From DATAWK01 sp036267255 (lineage in GTDB: Bacteria > Acidobacteriota > Terriglobia > Terriglobales > Acidobacteriaceae), in assembly GCA_036267255.1 (NCBI GenBank), contig DATAWK010000043.1, positions 1 through 64,000 of the forward strand: a stretch of DNA of 64,000 bases, given 5' to 3'. How positions within the stretch are numbered: position 1 is the stretch's first letter; each line of letters begins with the position of its first letter. Of the stretch, positions 15,986-23,895 are shown one piece after another. The position numbers were made by a program, and so were the translations under genes. A model generated the notes under the pieces. It did no database searches, had not been told where the DNA came from, and was given only the letters and a program-made list of their open reading frames with translations.

Positions 15986-17962
15986 ATGATTTCTCGACGA
16001 GTTTTTATGACCGGAGCATCTGCAGCATATTTATGCTCGACAAAACTATTGTCTGCAACGACCGGGGTCTCAACCAGCTTTTTGGATGGAAGTGCGCAAC
16101 ACGTCGTCACTTCGACTCGTATTGGCAACTTTTATTATCTGGCTCCCAATGGCATCGCCTTTATCAAAGACGATGCGGCAGGATTCGTCATCAACCCCGG
16201 CGGATCTCATAACGCGGGAACAGTCGCTCCCGATGATTCCTTTCACAGGGTCATCTTTTCTCCTGAAACGGCCACGCCAGGCGTGCATCGAGTTGAATTT
16301 CAATGGTCCCGGATAGAAGACGTCATTGTGGGGCGCCTTCTTTCAGCAGGACCGGGGGAGATGAGTTTTAAGCTCGGCGAAAATTGGCCGGGATTTAGTA
16401 GCCGGTTTTTTGTCCACGAAGGTGGTGTGAAAGGTGTGGCTACTCTTCCGATGGAGAAGACGATTACCTGGCAACTCAAGGCCCATCCCGAGGTGCAGGC
16501 GGCGGATGGTACTCAGTTCACCGTGACGCTCGGAGGGCCTGCCAAGCCCACCTATCTGGTCGCAGGATTCGGAGATCTTCCTTCCTTTGATGGCATCGAC
16601 GGCTTGCTCGCTGAGGCTCAAAAAGCATATGAAGAACGGCGTCCAAAGGCACAAGGCCCATCGGGCGACATCCTTGCTGCGATCGCGGACAACCTGAATA
16701 ACTCACGGATATACTCCAGTGACAACAAGATGGTCGCCATCAGTGTTTCCCGCACATTTGGCGTTCAATCCCCGAATGCCTGCCCTTATTTTTGCTGGGA
16801 CAGCTTTTTTAGCGGACTCCTCGCCAGCCTGGACGATCCGGATATGGGACGTCAGACCGTGCGTGCCATCCTTTCCTATCAGACGTCCGAGGGTCTGGTT
16901 CCCAATTACGCCCATTGGAATGACGGAGGAATCAGTAAGGATCGATCCCAGCCGCCGGTTGGCTCCATGTGCGTCTGGAAGATGCATCAGTACAGGCCGG
17001 ACATCGATTTTCTACGTGAGGTATATCCCAAACTCGCATCCTGGCACGCCTGGTGGTTGAAGGCACGCAACGCCAGGAACGATGGGCTGCTGCAATGGGG
17101 AAGCAGCACCGGCACCATGGGAGCGGCGCAGGACGAAACCGGCTGGGATGACACGCCCCAGTTCGAGGGAGTGGACGGGGTAAAAATGGTGGGCCACACC
17201 ATGAACGCCTACGCGGTCGATCTCTGTTCCTTGTGGGCAATGGACGCCCATTATCTGGCTCTGATCGCGGACGCCATCGGCAAACCGGGCGACGCCGGGC
17301 GCTATCGCCGGGAAAAGTCGGACATGAATGGCCGGATCAACGCAAAGTTATGGAATGAAAAGCTGGGAATCTATTGCAGCCGCTTTTGGAATAAGGAAGA
17401 TGGTACCCCAGGTGATTTTCTAACCCGGCTCACGCCCGCAAATTTTTATCCGTTGATCTGCGACGCGCCGGACGCAAACCGCGCACAAAAAGTGCTTGCC
17501 GTCATGACGGATCCCGCCCAGTTCTGGGGTGAATGGATCTTGCCCACCGTCTCTCGTCAGGATCCCTTGTTTCTCGGGCAGGTCTACTGGCATGGAACCA
17601 TCTGGGGTCCTGTCAACTATCTCGTGTTTCAGGGTGTAAAGCGTTATGCTTCGCAGGAATTAAAAGCCGCCTTTGCTCAAAAAAGTGTTCATCTCTTCAT
17701 GGATAACTGGCTCGCTGATGGATATTGCGGTGAAAATTTTCTCAGCATCGATGGGAGTGTGGGCGGCAATCGTAATTACACGTGGGGCGCTCTCATGTGT
17801 TTGATTGGTGTTGAATCGGTCGTCAATATCAGCGACAACGGCGTTCCCGAGCTGGGGTCGGGTTATAACGAGCCTGTGGAGCTGATGAATCTGCCCATCG
17901 GTGGCAAACACCACCGCGTTTCGTTGCGCTTCGGGAAACCGGAAGTCGTTGTTACTCCGTAG
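15986..17962 (+). CDS. Tat-exported glycoside hydrolase (GH63 / (alpha/alpha)6-barrel type)
   Basis: A 658-residue exported enzyme. From ATG 15986 (GGGG eight bases upstream) the N-terminus reads ISRRVFMTGASAAYLCS, a twin-arginine signal. An N-terminal beta-domain (about 30-220) precedes a helical barrel with NACPYFCWDSFFSGLLASLD, GSSTGTMGAAQDETGWDDTP, GHTMNAYAVDLCSLWAMDA, WHGTIWGPVNYLVFQG and a final GYCGENFLSIDGS. These fit the GH63/GH37/MGH1-like glucosidase and mannosidase group, with the Asp in ETGWDD and the C-terminal Glu in GENF as likely acid/base residues. Substrate unknown. GC and codon use appear lower than in the flanking genes. Confidence 0.8.
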   Translation: MISRRVFMTGASAAYLCSTKLLSATTGVSTSFLDGSAQHVVTSTRIGNFYYLAPNGIAFIKDDAAGFVINPGGSHNAGTVAPDDSFHRVIFSPETATPGVHRVEFQWSRIEDVIVGRLLSAGPGEMSFKLGENWPGFSSRFFVHEGGVKGVATLPMEKTITWQLKAHPEVQAADGTQFTVTLGGPAKPTYLVAGFGDLPSFDGIDGLLAEAQKAYEERRPKAQGPSGDILAAIADNLNNSRIYSSDNKMVAISVSRTFGVQSPNACPYFCWDSFFSGLLASLDDPDMGRQTVRAILSYQTSEGLVPNYAHWNDGGISKDRSQPPVGSMCVWKMHQYRPDIDFLREVYPKLASWHAWWLKARNARNDGLLQWGSSTGTMGAAQDETGWDDTPQFEGVDGVKMVGHTMNAYAVDLCSLWAMDAHYLALIADAIGKPGDAGRYRREKSDMNGRINAKLWNEKLGIYCSRFWNKEDGTPGDFLTRLTPANFYPLICDAPDANRAQKVLAVMTDPAQFWGEWILPTVSRQDPLFLGQVYWHGTIWGPVNYLVFQGVKRYASQELKAAFAQKSVHLFMDNWLADGYCGENFLSIDGSVGGNRNYTWGALMCLIGVESVVNISDNGVPELGSGYNEPVELMNLPIGGKHHRVSLRFGKPEVVVTP

Positions 17963-18079
17963 GGTTACGACGCACCGTGCCGGTCCTCGCCAGGAAATGC
18001 CCCTTTTTCTGTGCATTATAGGGATTTCCTATCAATCTCACAGAAACGATCGGAAAATCCTATAACGGCAACAGCGAAA

Positions 18080-18109
18080 ACCACAGCAGTGCTTTCACAC
18101 CGCTGTGGT
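18080..18109. terminator. Possible terminator hairpin after the glycoside hydrolase
   Basis: ACCACAGC / GCTGTGGT, a perfect 8-bp stem with a 14-base loop, followed on the plus strand after ten bases by ATTATTTTTTAC. The stem-to-T-tract distance is long, so the call is tentative. Confidence 0.4.
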
Positions 18110-18162
18110 CATTTCGCATTATTTTTTACAAACGTACCCGAATTCTTCCTTAAAAAAATGGC

Positions 18163-18861
18163 TCACTGCGCCATGATTATGGAGGAATTCTGTTCGGACG
18201 CAGCTTCCCGATAGTCGCTGAAGTCGGCCTGGCTACCCATCGGACCGTCGACCAGCAAGCCAAATCGCAAGGATTGGTGCCAGTCAGACAGGTTTGCATA
18301 GCTTGCCGGGTCGCCAAAAGCGTGCCAGGTTTGCTCGCCTTGATGGCGCCAGAAGAAGCGTACGTTGGCGATATTTCCGCCGGTGACGCGAAAATCAAGC
18401 GGCGAATCATGGCCAACTGGTTTACGGGCCAATACACGGGCAGCGTCCGGGTCGAGTTTCCAAAGGACGATATTTCCGTCCTCGAGACCGATGACCAGAG
18501 CATGCTCCGTGTCACTCATCACGCCGATGCCGGAAAGCGCTGAAGGGCTTGCGGGTGAATGCATCAACCGAACCTCTGCAGCTTCTCCGGAACCTTCGAT
18601 GGTGTGACCGAGCATAATCAGGCTTCTATCCTTGGAACCGACACGCATGTCGTTGCCGTGAATACGAAGCTCTGGGGTCAACCCGGCTGGAACCAGCCAG
18701 GCGGAATCTGGGGTGGTGACAAATAAGTCGGGTGTCATCCCCGTGGGGTGAGAGTTCTTGGATTGTTGACCAATAACCGGAACAGTCAACAACAGCATCA
18801 TGCAACAAAGCGGAACCATGTAAGAGACCGCTTTTAGCAGCGGCGAGTAACTCTTCGACAT
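18163..18861 (-). CDS. Secreted concanavalin-A-like (lectin-type) protein
   Basis: A 232-residue protein with a signal peptide (AVSYMVPLCCMMLLLTVPVIG, cleaved near residue 33-35). The mature part has the beta-rich pattern of the concanavalin-A-like fold found at the C-terminus of GH43 beta-xylosidases: HALVIGLEDGNIVLWKLDPD, LDFRVTGGNIANVRFFWRHQ with a following TWHAF strand, and LRFGLLVDGPMGSQADFSDY. It has no catalytic residues I can name and probably binds carbohydrate in the periplasm or outside. It converges with the lower-GC glycoside hydrolase, which suggests a shared substrate. ATG 18861 is used rather than 18879 because it gives a normal signal peptide. Confidence 0.65.
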   Translation of the reverse strand: MSKSYSPLLKAVSYMVPLCCMMLLLTVPVIGQQSKNSHPTGMTPDLFVTTPDSAWLVPAGLTPELRIHGNDMRVGSKDRSLIMLGHTIEGSGEAAEVRLMHSPASPSALSGIGVMSDTEHALVIGLEDGNIVLWKLDPDAARVLARKPVGHDSPLDFRVTGGNIANVRFFWRHQGEQTWHAFGDPASYANLSDWHQSLRFGLLVDGPMGSQADFSDYREAASEQNSSIIMAQ

Positions 18862-18938
18862 AGTCGTTCCTTGGAACAACGAAAGTCGGGGATTGGCTAT
18901 AGCCTACATTTTATCCTCCGAAGAAACAAGGAAAAAAC

Positions 18939-19526
18939 TCAGGAAAGGTGGGAATCTACAGGGTGCGCAGGCATTTGCACGTGATACAGACGCAACTGTG
19001 CATCCCCTTGCACAATGGAGCGGTATTCCTCCATATTCGCCGGAACTATGGGCGCTTCCGCATGGCTGGAATGCTCCACCACAACCACCGATCCCGCACG
19101 CAGTACAGGAGAAACAGCGAGGCATTCGAGCGTGGTCGCGTAGGCGTGGGCATCGGCATACGGCGGATCGAGAAATACCGTGTCGGCCTGCACGTGCTGT
19201 TCCGCAAGCTTGCGCAACAAGGGCAGTGTGCCCTTCGTTTCCACGGTGCAGTGCGCTGCGATATCGAGCGATTGCAGATTCACCCGCATTGCGGCTAAAG
19301 CCGACCGAGCCGTTTCCGCAAAATAGACATGCGCGGCACCGCGGCTGAGAGCTTCAATCCCGACTGCACCGGTGCCGGCGAACAAATCCACAAAAACGGC
19401 GTCGGGAATTCGCGTTGCCAGAATATTGAACAGCGTCTCCCGCAAACGATCACTGGTGGGTCGAGTCGACCAACCCCGGGGCGCCACAAGCTGGCGTGAA
19501 CGATACTGGCCTGCGATCACACGCAT
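18939..19526 (-). CDS. rsmD: 16S rRNA (guanine-966-N2)-methyltransferase
   Basis: A 195-residue SAM-dependent methyltransferase that modifies G966 of 16S rRNA in the 30S subunit. MRVIAGQYRSRQLVAPRG, TRPTSDRLRETLFNIL, the SAM motif DLFAGTGAVGIEALSRGA and catalytic motif TVFLDPPYAD are diagnostic of RsmD. Normal length for the family. Divergent from the site-2-protease-like gene with about 150 bases between starts. Confidence 0.95.
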   Translation of the reverse strand: MRVIAGQYRSRQLVAPRGWSTRPTSDRLRETLFNILATRIPDAVFVDLFAGTGAVGIEALSRGAAHVYFAETARSALAAMRVNLQSLDIAAHCTVETKGTLPLLRKLAEQHVQADTVFLDPPYADAHAYATTLECLAVSPVLRAGSVVVVEHSSHAEAPIVPANMEEYRSIVQGDAQLRLYHVQMPAHPVDSHLS

Positions 19527-19673
19527 ACGTTCGGCACGTCAACTTTCATAATTTCTACCCATTGCTTTCTCTTCTACAACACGGCGCACTTTTCAGGCGG
19601 AACCGCTGCCGGGCAAACCCTTCCGTTGGTGCCTTATCGACGCTGCCTCTACAATAGTGGCAGAGGCAACGTC

Positions 19674-20783
19674 ATGCGCAGCTGGTCGATATCGATTGGG
19701 CGATTGATGGGCGTAGAAATTCGCCTGCATCTTTTTTTCGTCCTGCTGTTGGGTTTCAGTTTGCTGTACACGCAAATAACCGGCATAAGCACGACGCGCG
19801 GCGTCGCGCTATGGCTGTTGTTGCTGGGCGCGGTTGCAGTGCGGGAGATCGCCCGCACCATTACCGCCGCGTATTACGGATTGCAGCTGCGTAATATTCT
19901 GCTGTTGCCCATAGGTGGATTGTTTGCCCACACGACGCCAGAATCCGCCGAGCAGGCCGCAACCGGTTCGGCACAGATGGCGCTGGCCGTCGTGGGACCC
20001 ATCACGAACTTCTTAACGGCCATGGTTCTGCTAGGGCTGATTCTGGCGGTCTCTCCCTCCGTCTCCATGCTGGGCAAGCCGCTGGTGACGCCTTCTCATC
20101 TGTTGCGCAGCGCCTTCTGGTTGAACATCTTTCTCGCCGCCGTCAATCTGCTGCCCGCATATCCGCTGGATGCCGGACGCGTACTGCGCGGCGGTTTCAC
20201 GCGCTCCCGTTCCGCGCTGCAGGCAACGCGCGCCGCGTCGAGTGTGGGACAGGTCATCTCCCTGGCGCTTTTTCTGATTGGCATTTTTATCCAGAACCCG
20301 TGGCTGATTCTCGCCGGCTTCTTCATCTTTATCGCTGCGCAACTGGAAGACCAGGGCCTGCTGTTTCAATCGGTCGTGGATACGGTACACATGCGCGACG
20401 TGATGCTGACGGAGTTCTCCACGCTTTCCGCATCGGACACGCTGGAGGATGCACTCTTCAAAGCCGTCCACAGTCTGCAGGATGATTTTCCCGTAGTGCG
20501 CGGCGGTCTGCTGGTCGGCATCGTTACGCGCCAGGGGATTCTGCAAGCGTTGCAGAGTGATGGCAATGGCTATATTCAGGGCATTATGTCGCGTGCCTTC
20601 CAGGTTGCGCAGCCGGGAGATTCGCTCGGTACGGCCTTCCGCCGCATCAGCGGGGATCGGGGCCTGTCGCTGGTGCCGGTGATGGATGGCGAGCGCATTG
20701 TCGGCATCGTTACGTTGCAGAACCTGATGCACAGCATGGGACTGCTGGGCGAGACACGCAAACTGCAACAACAGTCGTCCTAG
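19674..20783 (+). CDS. Site-2-protease (M50) homologue with CBS domains, zinc site lost
   Basis: A 369-residue polytopic protein of the group III S2P family: MRSWSISIGRLMGVEIRLHL is the usual start, then membrane helices, a core around IGGLF and VVGPITNF, the second-site motif NLLPAYPLDAGR with Asp166, and two C-terminal CBS motifs (about 235-360) that usually bind adenine nucleotides. The zinc motif HExxH is replaced by R57-E-I-A-R61, so both histidine ligands are gone while the Glu stays; DGGR also reads DAGR. It cannot bind zinc in the usual way and is probably a pseudoprotease that binds or shields membrane proteins. Start ATG 19674 follows GAGGC. rsmI follows after 55 bases. Confidence 0.88.
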   Translation: MRSWSISIGRLMGVEIRLHLFFVLLLGFSLLYTQITGISTTRGVALWLLLLGAVAVREIARTITAAYYGLQLRNILLLPIGGLFAHTTPESAEQAATGSAQMALAVVGPITNFLTAMVLLGLILAVSPSVSMLGKPLVTPSHLLRSAFWLNIFLAAVNLLPAYPLDAGRVLRGGFTRSRSALQATRAASSVGQVISLALFLIGIFIQNPWLILAGFFIFIAAQLEDQGLLFQSVVDTVHMRDVMLTEFSTLSASDTLEDALFKAVHSLQDDFPVVRGGLLVGIVTRQGILQALQSDGNGYIQGIMSRAFQVAQPGDSLGTAFRRISGDRGLSLVPVMDGERIVGIVTLQNLMHSMGLLGETRKLQQQSS

Positions 20784-20838
20784 CCAGCAAAGTCCATGCA
20801 GGCCAACTCTTCTGTCCTCACAGCCCAGTAAGCGAATC

Positions 20839-21720
20839 ATGACCGAACCGCTTCCATCGATCGCGCCGGGTCTTTATATTGTCGCCACACCCATTGGCAA
20901 TCTGGAAGACATTACGCTGCGCGCCCTGCGCGTTCTGGGCAGCGTGGACCGCATCGCCTGCGAGGACACACGCCAATCGCAGAAACTGCTTCGCCACTTC
21001 GGCATCGCTACACCGATGGTCAGCTATCACCAGCACAACGAACGCCAGCGCAGCACGGAGCTGATAACGCTGTTGCAGCAGGGCGCGCGCATTGCTTTGA
21101 TTTCCGATGCCGGCATGCCGGGCATCTCCGACCCGGGAGCCGAGATCGTGCAGCAGGCCATCGCTGCCGGAATTCCTGTGATCCCCATCCCCGGCGCCTG
21201 CGCTGCGGTGACCGCTCTGGCCGCTACAGGGATCGACACGTCCAGCTTCCTGTTTCTCGGCTTTCCGCCTTCCCGATCCGGAGAGCGGCGCAACTATTTT
21301 GAAGCGCTGCGCAGGCAATCCTCGACCATGGTTTTTTACGAAGCTCCGCATCGCATTGTGGCTACGCTTGCCGACGCTGTTGCCGCCTTTGGAGCAGAGC
21401 GCAACGCAACGCTGGCGCGCGAGCTGACAAAGATTCATGAGGAGTTTCTACGCGGGACGCTGCAGGAGATGCACGCAACCCTCAGCAGCCGGGAGACCGT
21501 TCGTGGCGAGATCACACTCGTAATTGCCGGTGCCGGGAATCAGCAAGGTACACATCCTGCGGACACGACGCCGACCAGTATTCTGGCGCGGCTGGCGGAG
21601 TTGAAGCAGCAGGAAAATCTGGACGAGATGGATGCGCTCAAACGCATTGCCCGCGAGCGCGGTATTTCTAAAAGTGAAGCCTACCGCGAGCTGCAGCGCG
21701 AACGATCGAAAACGACCTAG
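20839..21720 (+). CDS. rsmI: 16S rRNA (cytidine-1402-2'-O)-methyltransferase
   Basis: A 293-residue tetrapyrrole-methylase-fold SAM enzyme that methylates the ribose of C1402 in 16S rRNA. PGLYIVATPIGNLEDITLRA, IACEDTRQSQKLLRHFGI, ISDAGMPGISDPGAEIV, VIPIPGACAAVTAL and FYEAPHRIVATL are diagnostic, and the C-terminal helix ALKRIARERGISKSEAYREL is the usual tail. The stop codon overlaps the end of the convergent 143-aa gene by four bases. Confidence 0.95.
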   Translation: MTEPLPSIAPGLYIVATPIGNLEDITLRALRVLGSVDRIACEDTRQSQKLLRHFGIATPMVSYHQHNERQRSTELITLLQQGARIALISDAGMPGISDPGAEIVQQAIAAGIPVIPIPGACAAVTALAATGIDTSSFLFLGFPPSRSGERRNYFEALRRQSSTMVFYEAPHRIVATLADAVAAFGAERNATLARELTKIHEEFLRGTLQEMHATLSSRETVRGEITLVIAGAGNQQGTHPADTTPTSILARLAELKQQENLDEMDALKRIARERGISKSEAYRELQRERSKTT

Positions 21721-22148
21721 TGTGACTCCGGCGACGGAGGCACGATATCTTCCCGTCCCTTCAGGCGGTCGTACAGGTAGAGATCGCTCACCGTGCCCAG
21801 CGCTTCGTTATACAGGGTGATGGTTCCGGCAGCTTCGTGCAGTTCTTCTGTAAAGAGATGCAGCGAGCGCAGATGGTCCGCCGTCGCAGGCAATTCCGTG
21901 CGACTGGTCTGGACAAATTTCTGATATCCCCGGTCCACAATCGCCGCGATCTCGCCGCCCACCAGAATGCCGGGGCGCGTGACATACACGGTGCCGCCCT
22001 TAGGGCCTCGGTCGATCACCGCGCCGCAGCCGAATTTGCGCACCTGCACACGGTTTGCGACGCCAGCCACCTGTTGAACATCAAATGCGTGAGAGCGAAG
22101 ATAGGTCAAAGCTTCATCGAATGTCTTCTGCTGTTGTTTTTTGGCCAT
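21717..22148 (-). CDS. Hypothetical protein (143 aa)
   Basis: From ATG 22148 (MAKKQQQKTFDEAL) a 143-residue soluble protein with an N-terminal helix, a beta-rich centre (QVRKFGCGAVIDRGPKGGTV, PGILVGGEIAAIVDRG) and a helical C-terminus ending YDRLKGREDIVPPSPESH. No cofactor motif is recognised. It overlaps the rsmI stop by four bases tail to tail and is divergent from the cysM-like gene, separated by about 200 bases that include the near-palindrome CTACACTTAAAGTATAG (about 22244-22260). Confidence 0.72.
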   Translation of the reverse strand: MAKKQQQKTFDEALTYLRSHAFDVQQVAGVANRVQVRKFGCGAVIDRGPKGGTVYVTRPGILVGGEIAAIVDRGYQKFVQTSRTELPATADHLRSLHLFTEELHEAAGTITLYNEALGTVSDLYLYDRLKGREDIVPPSPESH

Positions 22149-22351
22149 GATATCGATTCCGGAATCCAGCAATTTGTCCGTGGTGTCGCGACCCGTGTCG
22201 CAAATCTCCATGCCGTCGTGGTTTACGTGCGACCGGCGCGACGCTACACTTAAAGTATAGCGTTGGAAGCTGCTGTCCTCCGACGCACAGCCGACTTTCC
22301 TTTTTCAGGGAAGGGACGCAACGATCTTGTGGGGATCCTAAAAAGATTGGG

Positions 22352-23335
22352 ATGAACAGGAAGGGATTCGATCCAGTGTTCACCGTGGAACAACCCGTTG
22401 ACTCCGTGGCCCTGGGCAGCCGCATTCTCGACCGCATCGGGAACACGCCGTTGGTGCGTCTGGATCGCGTAACAGCGCACCTGCCCGGCATCCAGATCCT
22501 GGGCAAAGCGGAGTGGGCCAATCCCGGCGGTTCGGTAAAAGACCGCGCAGCTTCGGCCATCGTGCTGGATGCGCTGGAGCGCGGCCTGCTTAAAAACAAT
22601 CGTCATCTGCTGGACGCTACCAGCGGCAACACCGGCATTGCCTATGCCATGCTGGGTGCTGCTCTTGGCTTCCCGGTCACTCTTTGCATGCCGACCAACG
22701 TTTCCCTGGAGCGGAAACGCATCCTGGCCGCCTACGGCGCCAACATTCTTTGGACAGACCCGGCGGACGGCACCGATGGCGCTATCCGCAAGGCCCGTGA
22801 GCTGGCTGCGCAGGAACCGGACCGCTATTATTACGCCGATCAATATTCCAACGACAACAACTGGCGGGCACACTATCGCACCACGGCCAATGAGATATGG
22901 CAGCAGACCGAGGGCCGCGTGACGCACTTTATCGCCGGATTGGGCACCAGCGGGACCTTTGTCGGAACCACCCGCCGTTTGAAGGAACTGAATCCAGCCA
23001 TCCAGTGCATCTCCCTGGAGCCGGATTCTCCTTTCAATGGCCTCGAAGGCCTGAAGCATATGGCTACGGCCCTGGTTCCGCAGATTTACGATCCAACGCT
23101 GGCCGATGCCAACATCGAGATGTCCACCGAGACATCGTATGAGATGGCTCGCCGCCTGGCACGCGAAGAGGGTTTGCTGGTGGGTGTTTCTGCGGCAGCC
23201 GCTGTTGCCGGTGCATTGCAGATAGCAGAAAAAATTGCCGCATCGCGTACGGCTGCGGATAAGGATGCTGTGATTGTTACGGTTCTGTGCGACTCGGCAG
23301 ACAAATATCTCAGCGAACGGTTTTGGGAGGAATAG
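22352..23335 (+). CDS. cysM: PLP-dependent cysteine synthase, CysM-like (probably carrier-dependent)
   Basis: A 327-residue fold-type II PLP enzyme. ILDRIGNTPLVRLDRV, the PLP lysine in NPGGSVKDRAA, the substrate loop LLDATSGNTGIAYA, the phosphate loop GLGTSGTFVGTTR and the C-terminal LCDSADKYLSERF are typical of cysteine synthases. The segment LKHMATALVPQIYDP is like the mycobacterial CysM, which uses O-phosphoserine and a protein thiocarboxylate. The genes that follow (M67 peptidase after eight bases, then carrier-E1-rhodanese) are that pathway, so the enzyme probably adds carrier-bound sulfide to O-phosphoserine or O-acetylserine. GTG at about 22377 is an alternative start. Confidence 0.87.
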   Translation: MNRKGFDPVFTVEQPVDSVALGSRILDRIGNTPLVRLDRVTAHLPGIQILGKAEWANPGGSVKDRAASAIVLDALERGLLKNNRHLLDATSGNTGIAYAMLGAALGFPVTLCMPTNVSLERKRILAAYGANILWTDPADGTDGAIRKARELAAQEPDRYYYADQYSNDNNWRAHYRTTANEIWQQTEGRVTHFIAGLGTSGTFVGTTRRLKELNPAIQCISLEPDSPFNGLEGLKHMATALVPQIYDPTLADANIEMSTETSYEMARRLAREEGLLVGVSAAAAVAGALQIAEKIAASRTAADKDAVIVTVLCDSADKYLSERFWEE

Positions 23336-23343
23336 CGCAACAC

Positions 23344-23841
23344 ATGTTACGGATCAACCAATCGGAATATGACACCATCCGCCAGCACGGCGTGGAGACC
23401 TATCCCCATGAGTGCTGCGGCGTGTTGCTCGGCACCGCAGAGGATGGAGTCAACTCCGTCGCCGCTGTTGTGCGCGCAGGAAACATCCGTACCGATTCGG
23501 CCCACAATCGTTACCAGATCGCCCCGCAGGAGCTGATCCGCATCCAGCGCGAGGCGCGCGGGCAGGGATTGGACATCATCGGGTTTTATCACTCGCATCC
23601 TGACCACCCGGCACAATGGTCCAAGACCGATTTTGCCGAAGCCCACTGGTTTGGCTGCTCCTATGTCATTACCAGCGTGCGCAAGGAGAATGCACGATGT
23701 CGGGCCTTCGAGACCAACGCCTTTCTGCTCACCGGTACCGGTCACGGTGAAGAAGATAAGCGGTTCGAGGATGAATTGATCCAGGTCCAACCCATCCAGA
23801 ACGAACCCATTGCAGTGGCGGCAGCCGTCGAGATCGCATAG
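23344..23841 (+). CDS. M67 (JAMM/Mov34) metallopeptidase, Mec-like
   Basis: A 165-residue zinc peptidase. The JAMM residues are complete: Glu in YPHECCGVLLG and the zinc motif HSHPDHPAQWSKTD (H-x-H-x10-D). In the mycobacterial CysO system the Mec enzyme of this family removes newly made cysteine from the carrier C-terminus. Here it lies between the synthase and a fused carrier-E1-rhodanese, so it may do the same, and it might also cut after the internal Gly-Gly of the fusion. Start ATG 23344, eight bases after the cysM stop. A C-terminal acidic and Gln-rich tail of about 30 residues is extra. Confidence 0.9.
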   Translation: MLRINQSEYDTIRQHGVETYPHECCGVLLGTAEDGVNSVAAVVRAGNIRTDSAHNRYQIAPQELIRIQREARGQGLDIIGFYHSHPDHPAQWSKTDFAEAHWFGCSYVITSVRKENARCRAFETNAFLLTGTGHGEEDKRFEDELIQVQPIQNEPIAVAAAVEIA

Positions 23842-23895
23842 CAGGCAACGCAGCAGCGAACCCGGCCAGCACACCACAGGTTAAAGGAACGCACC

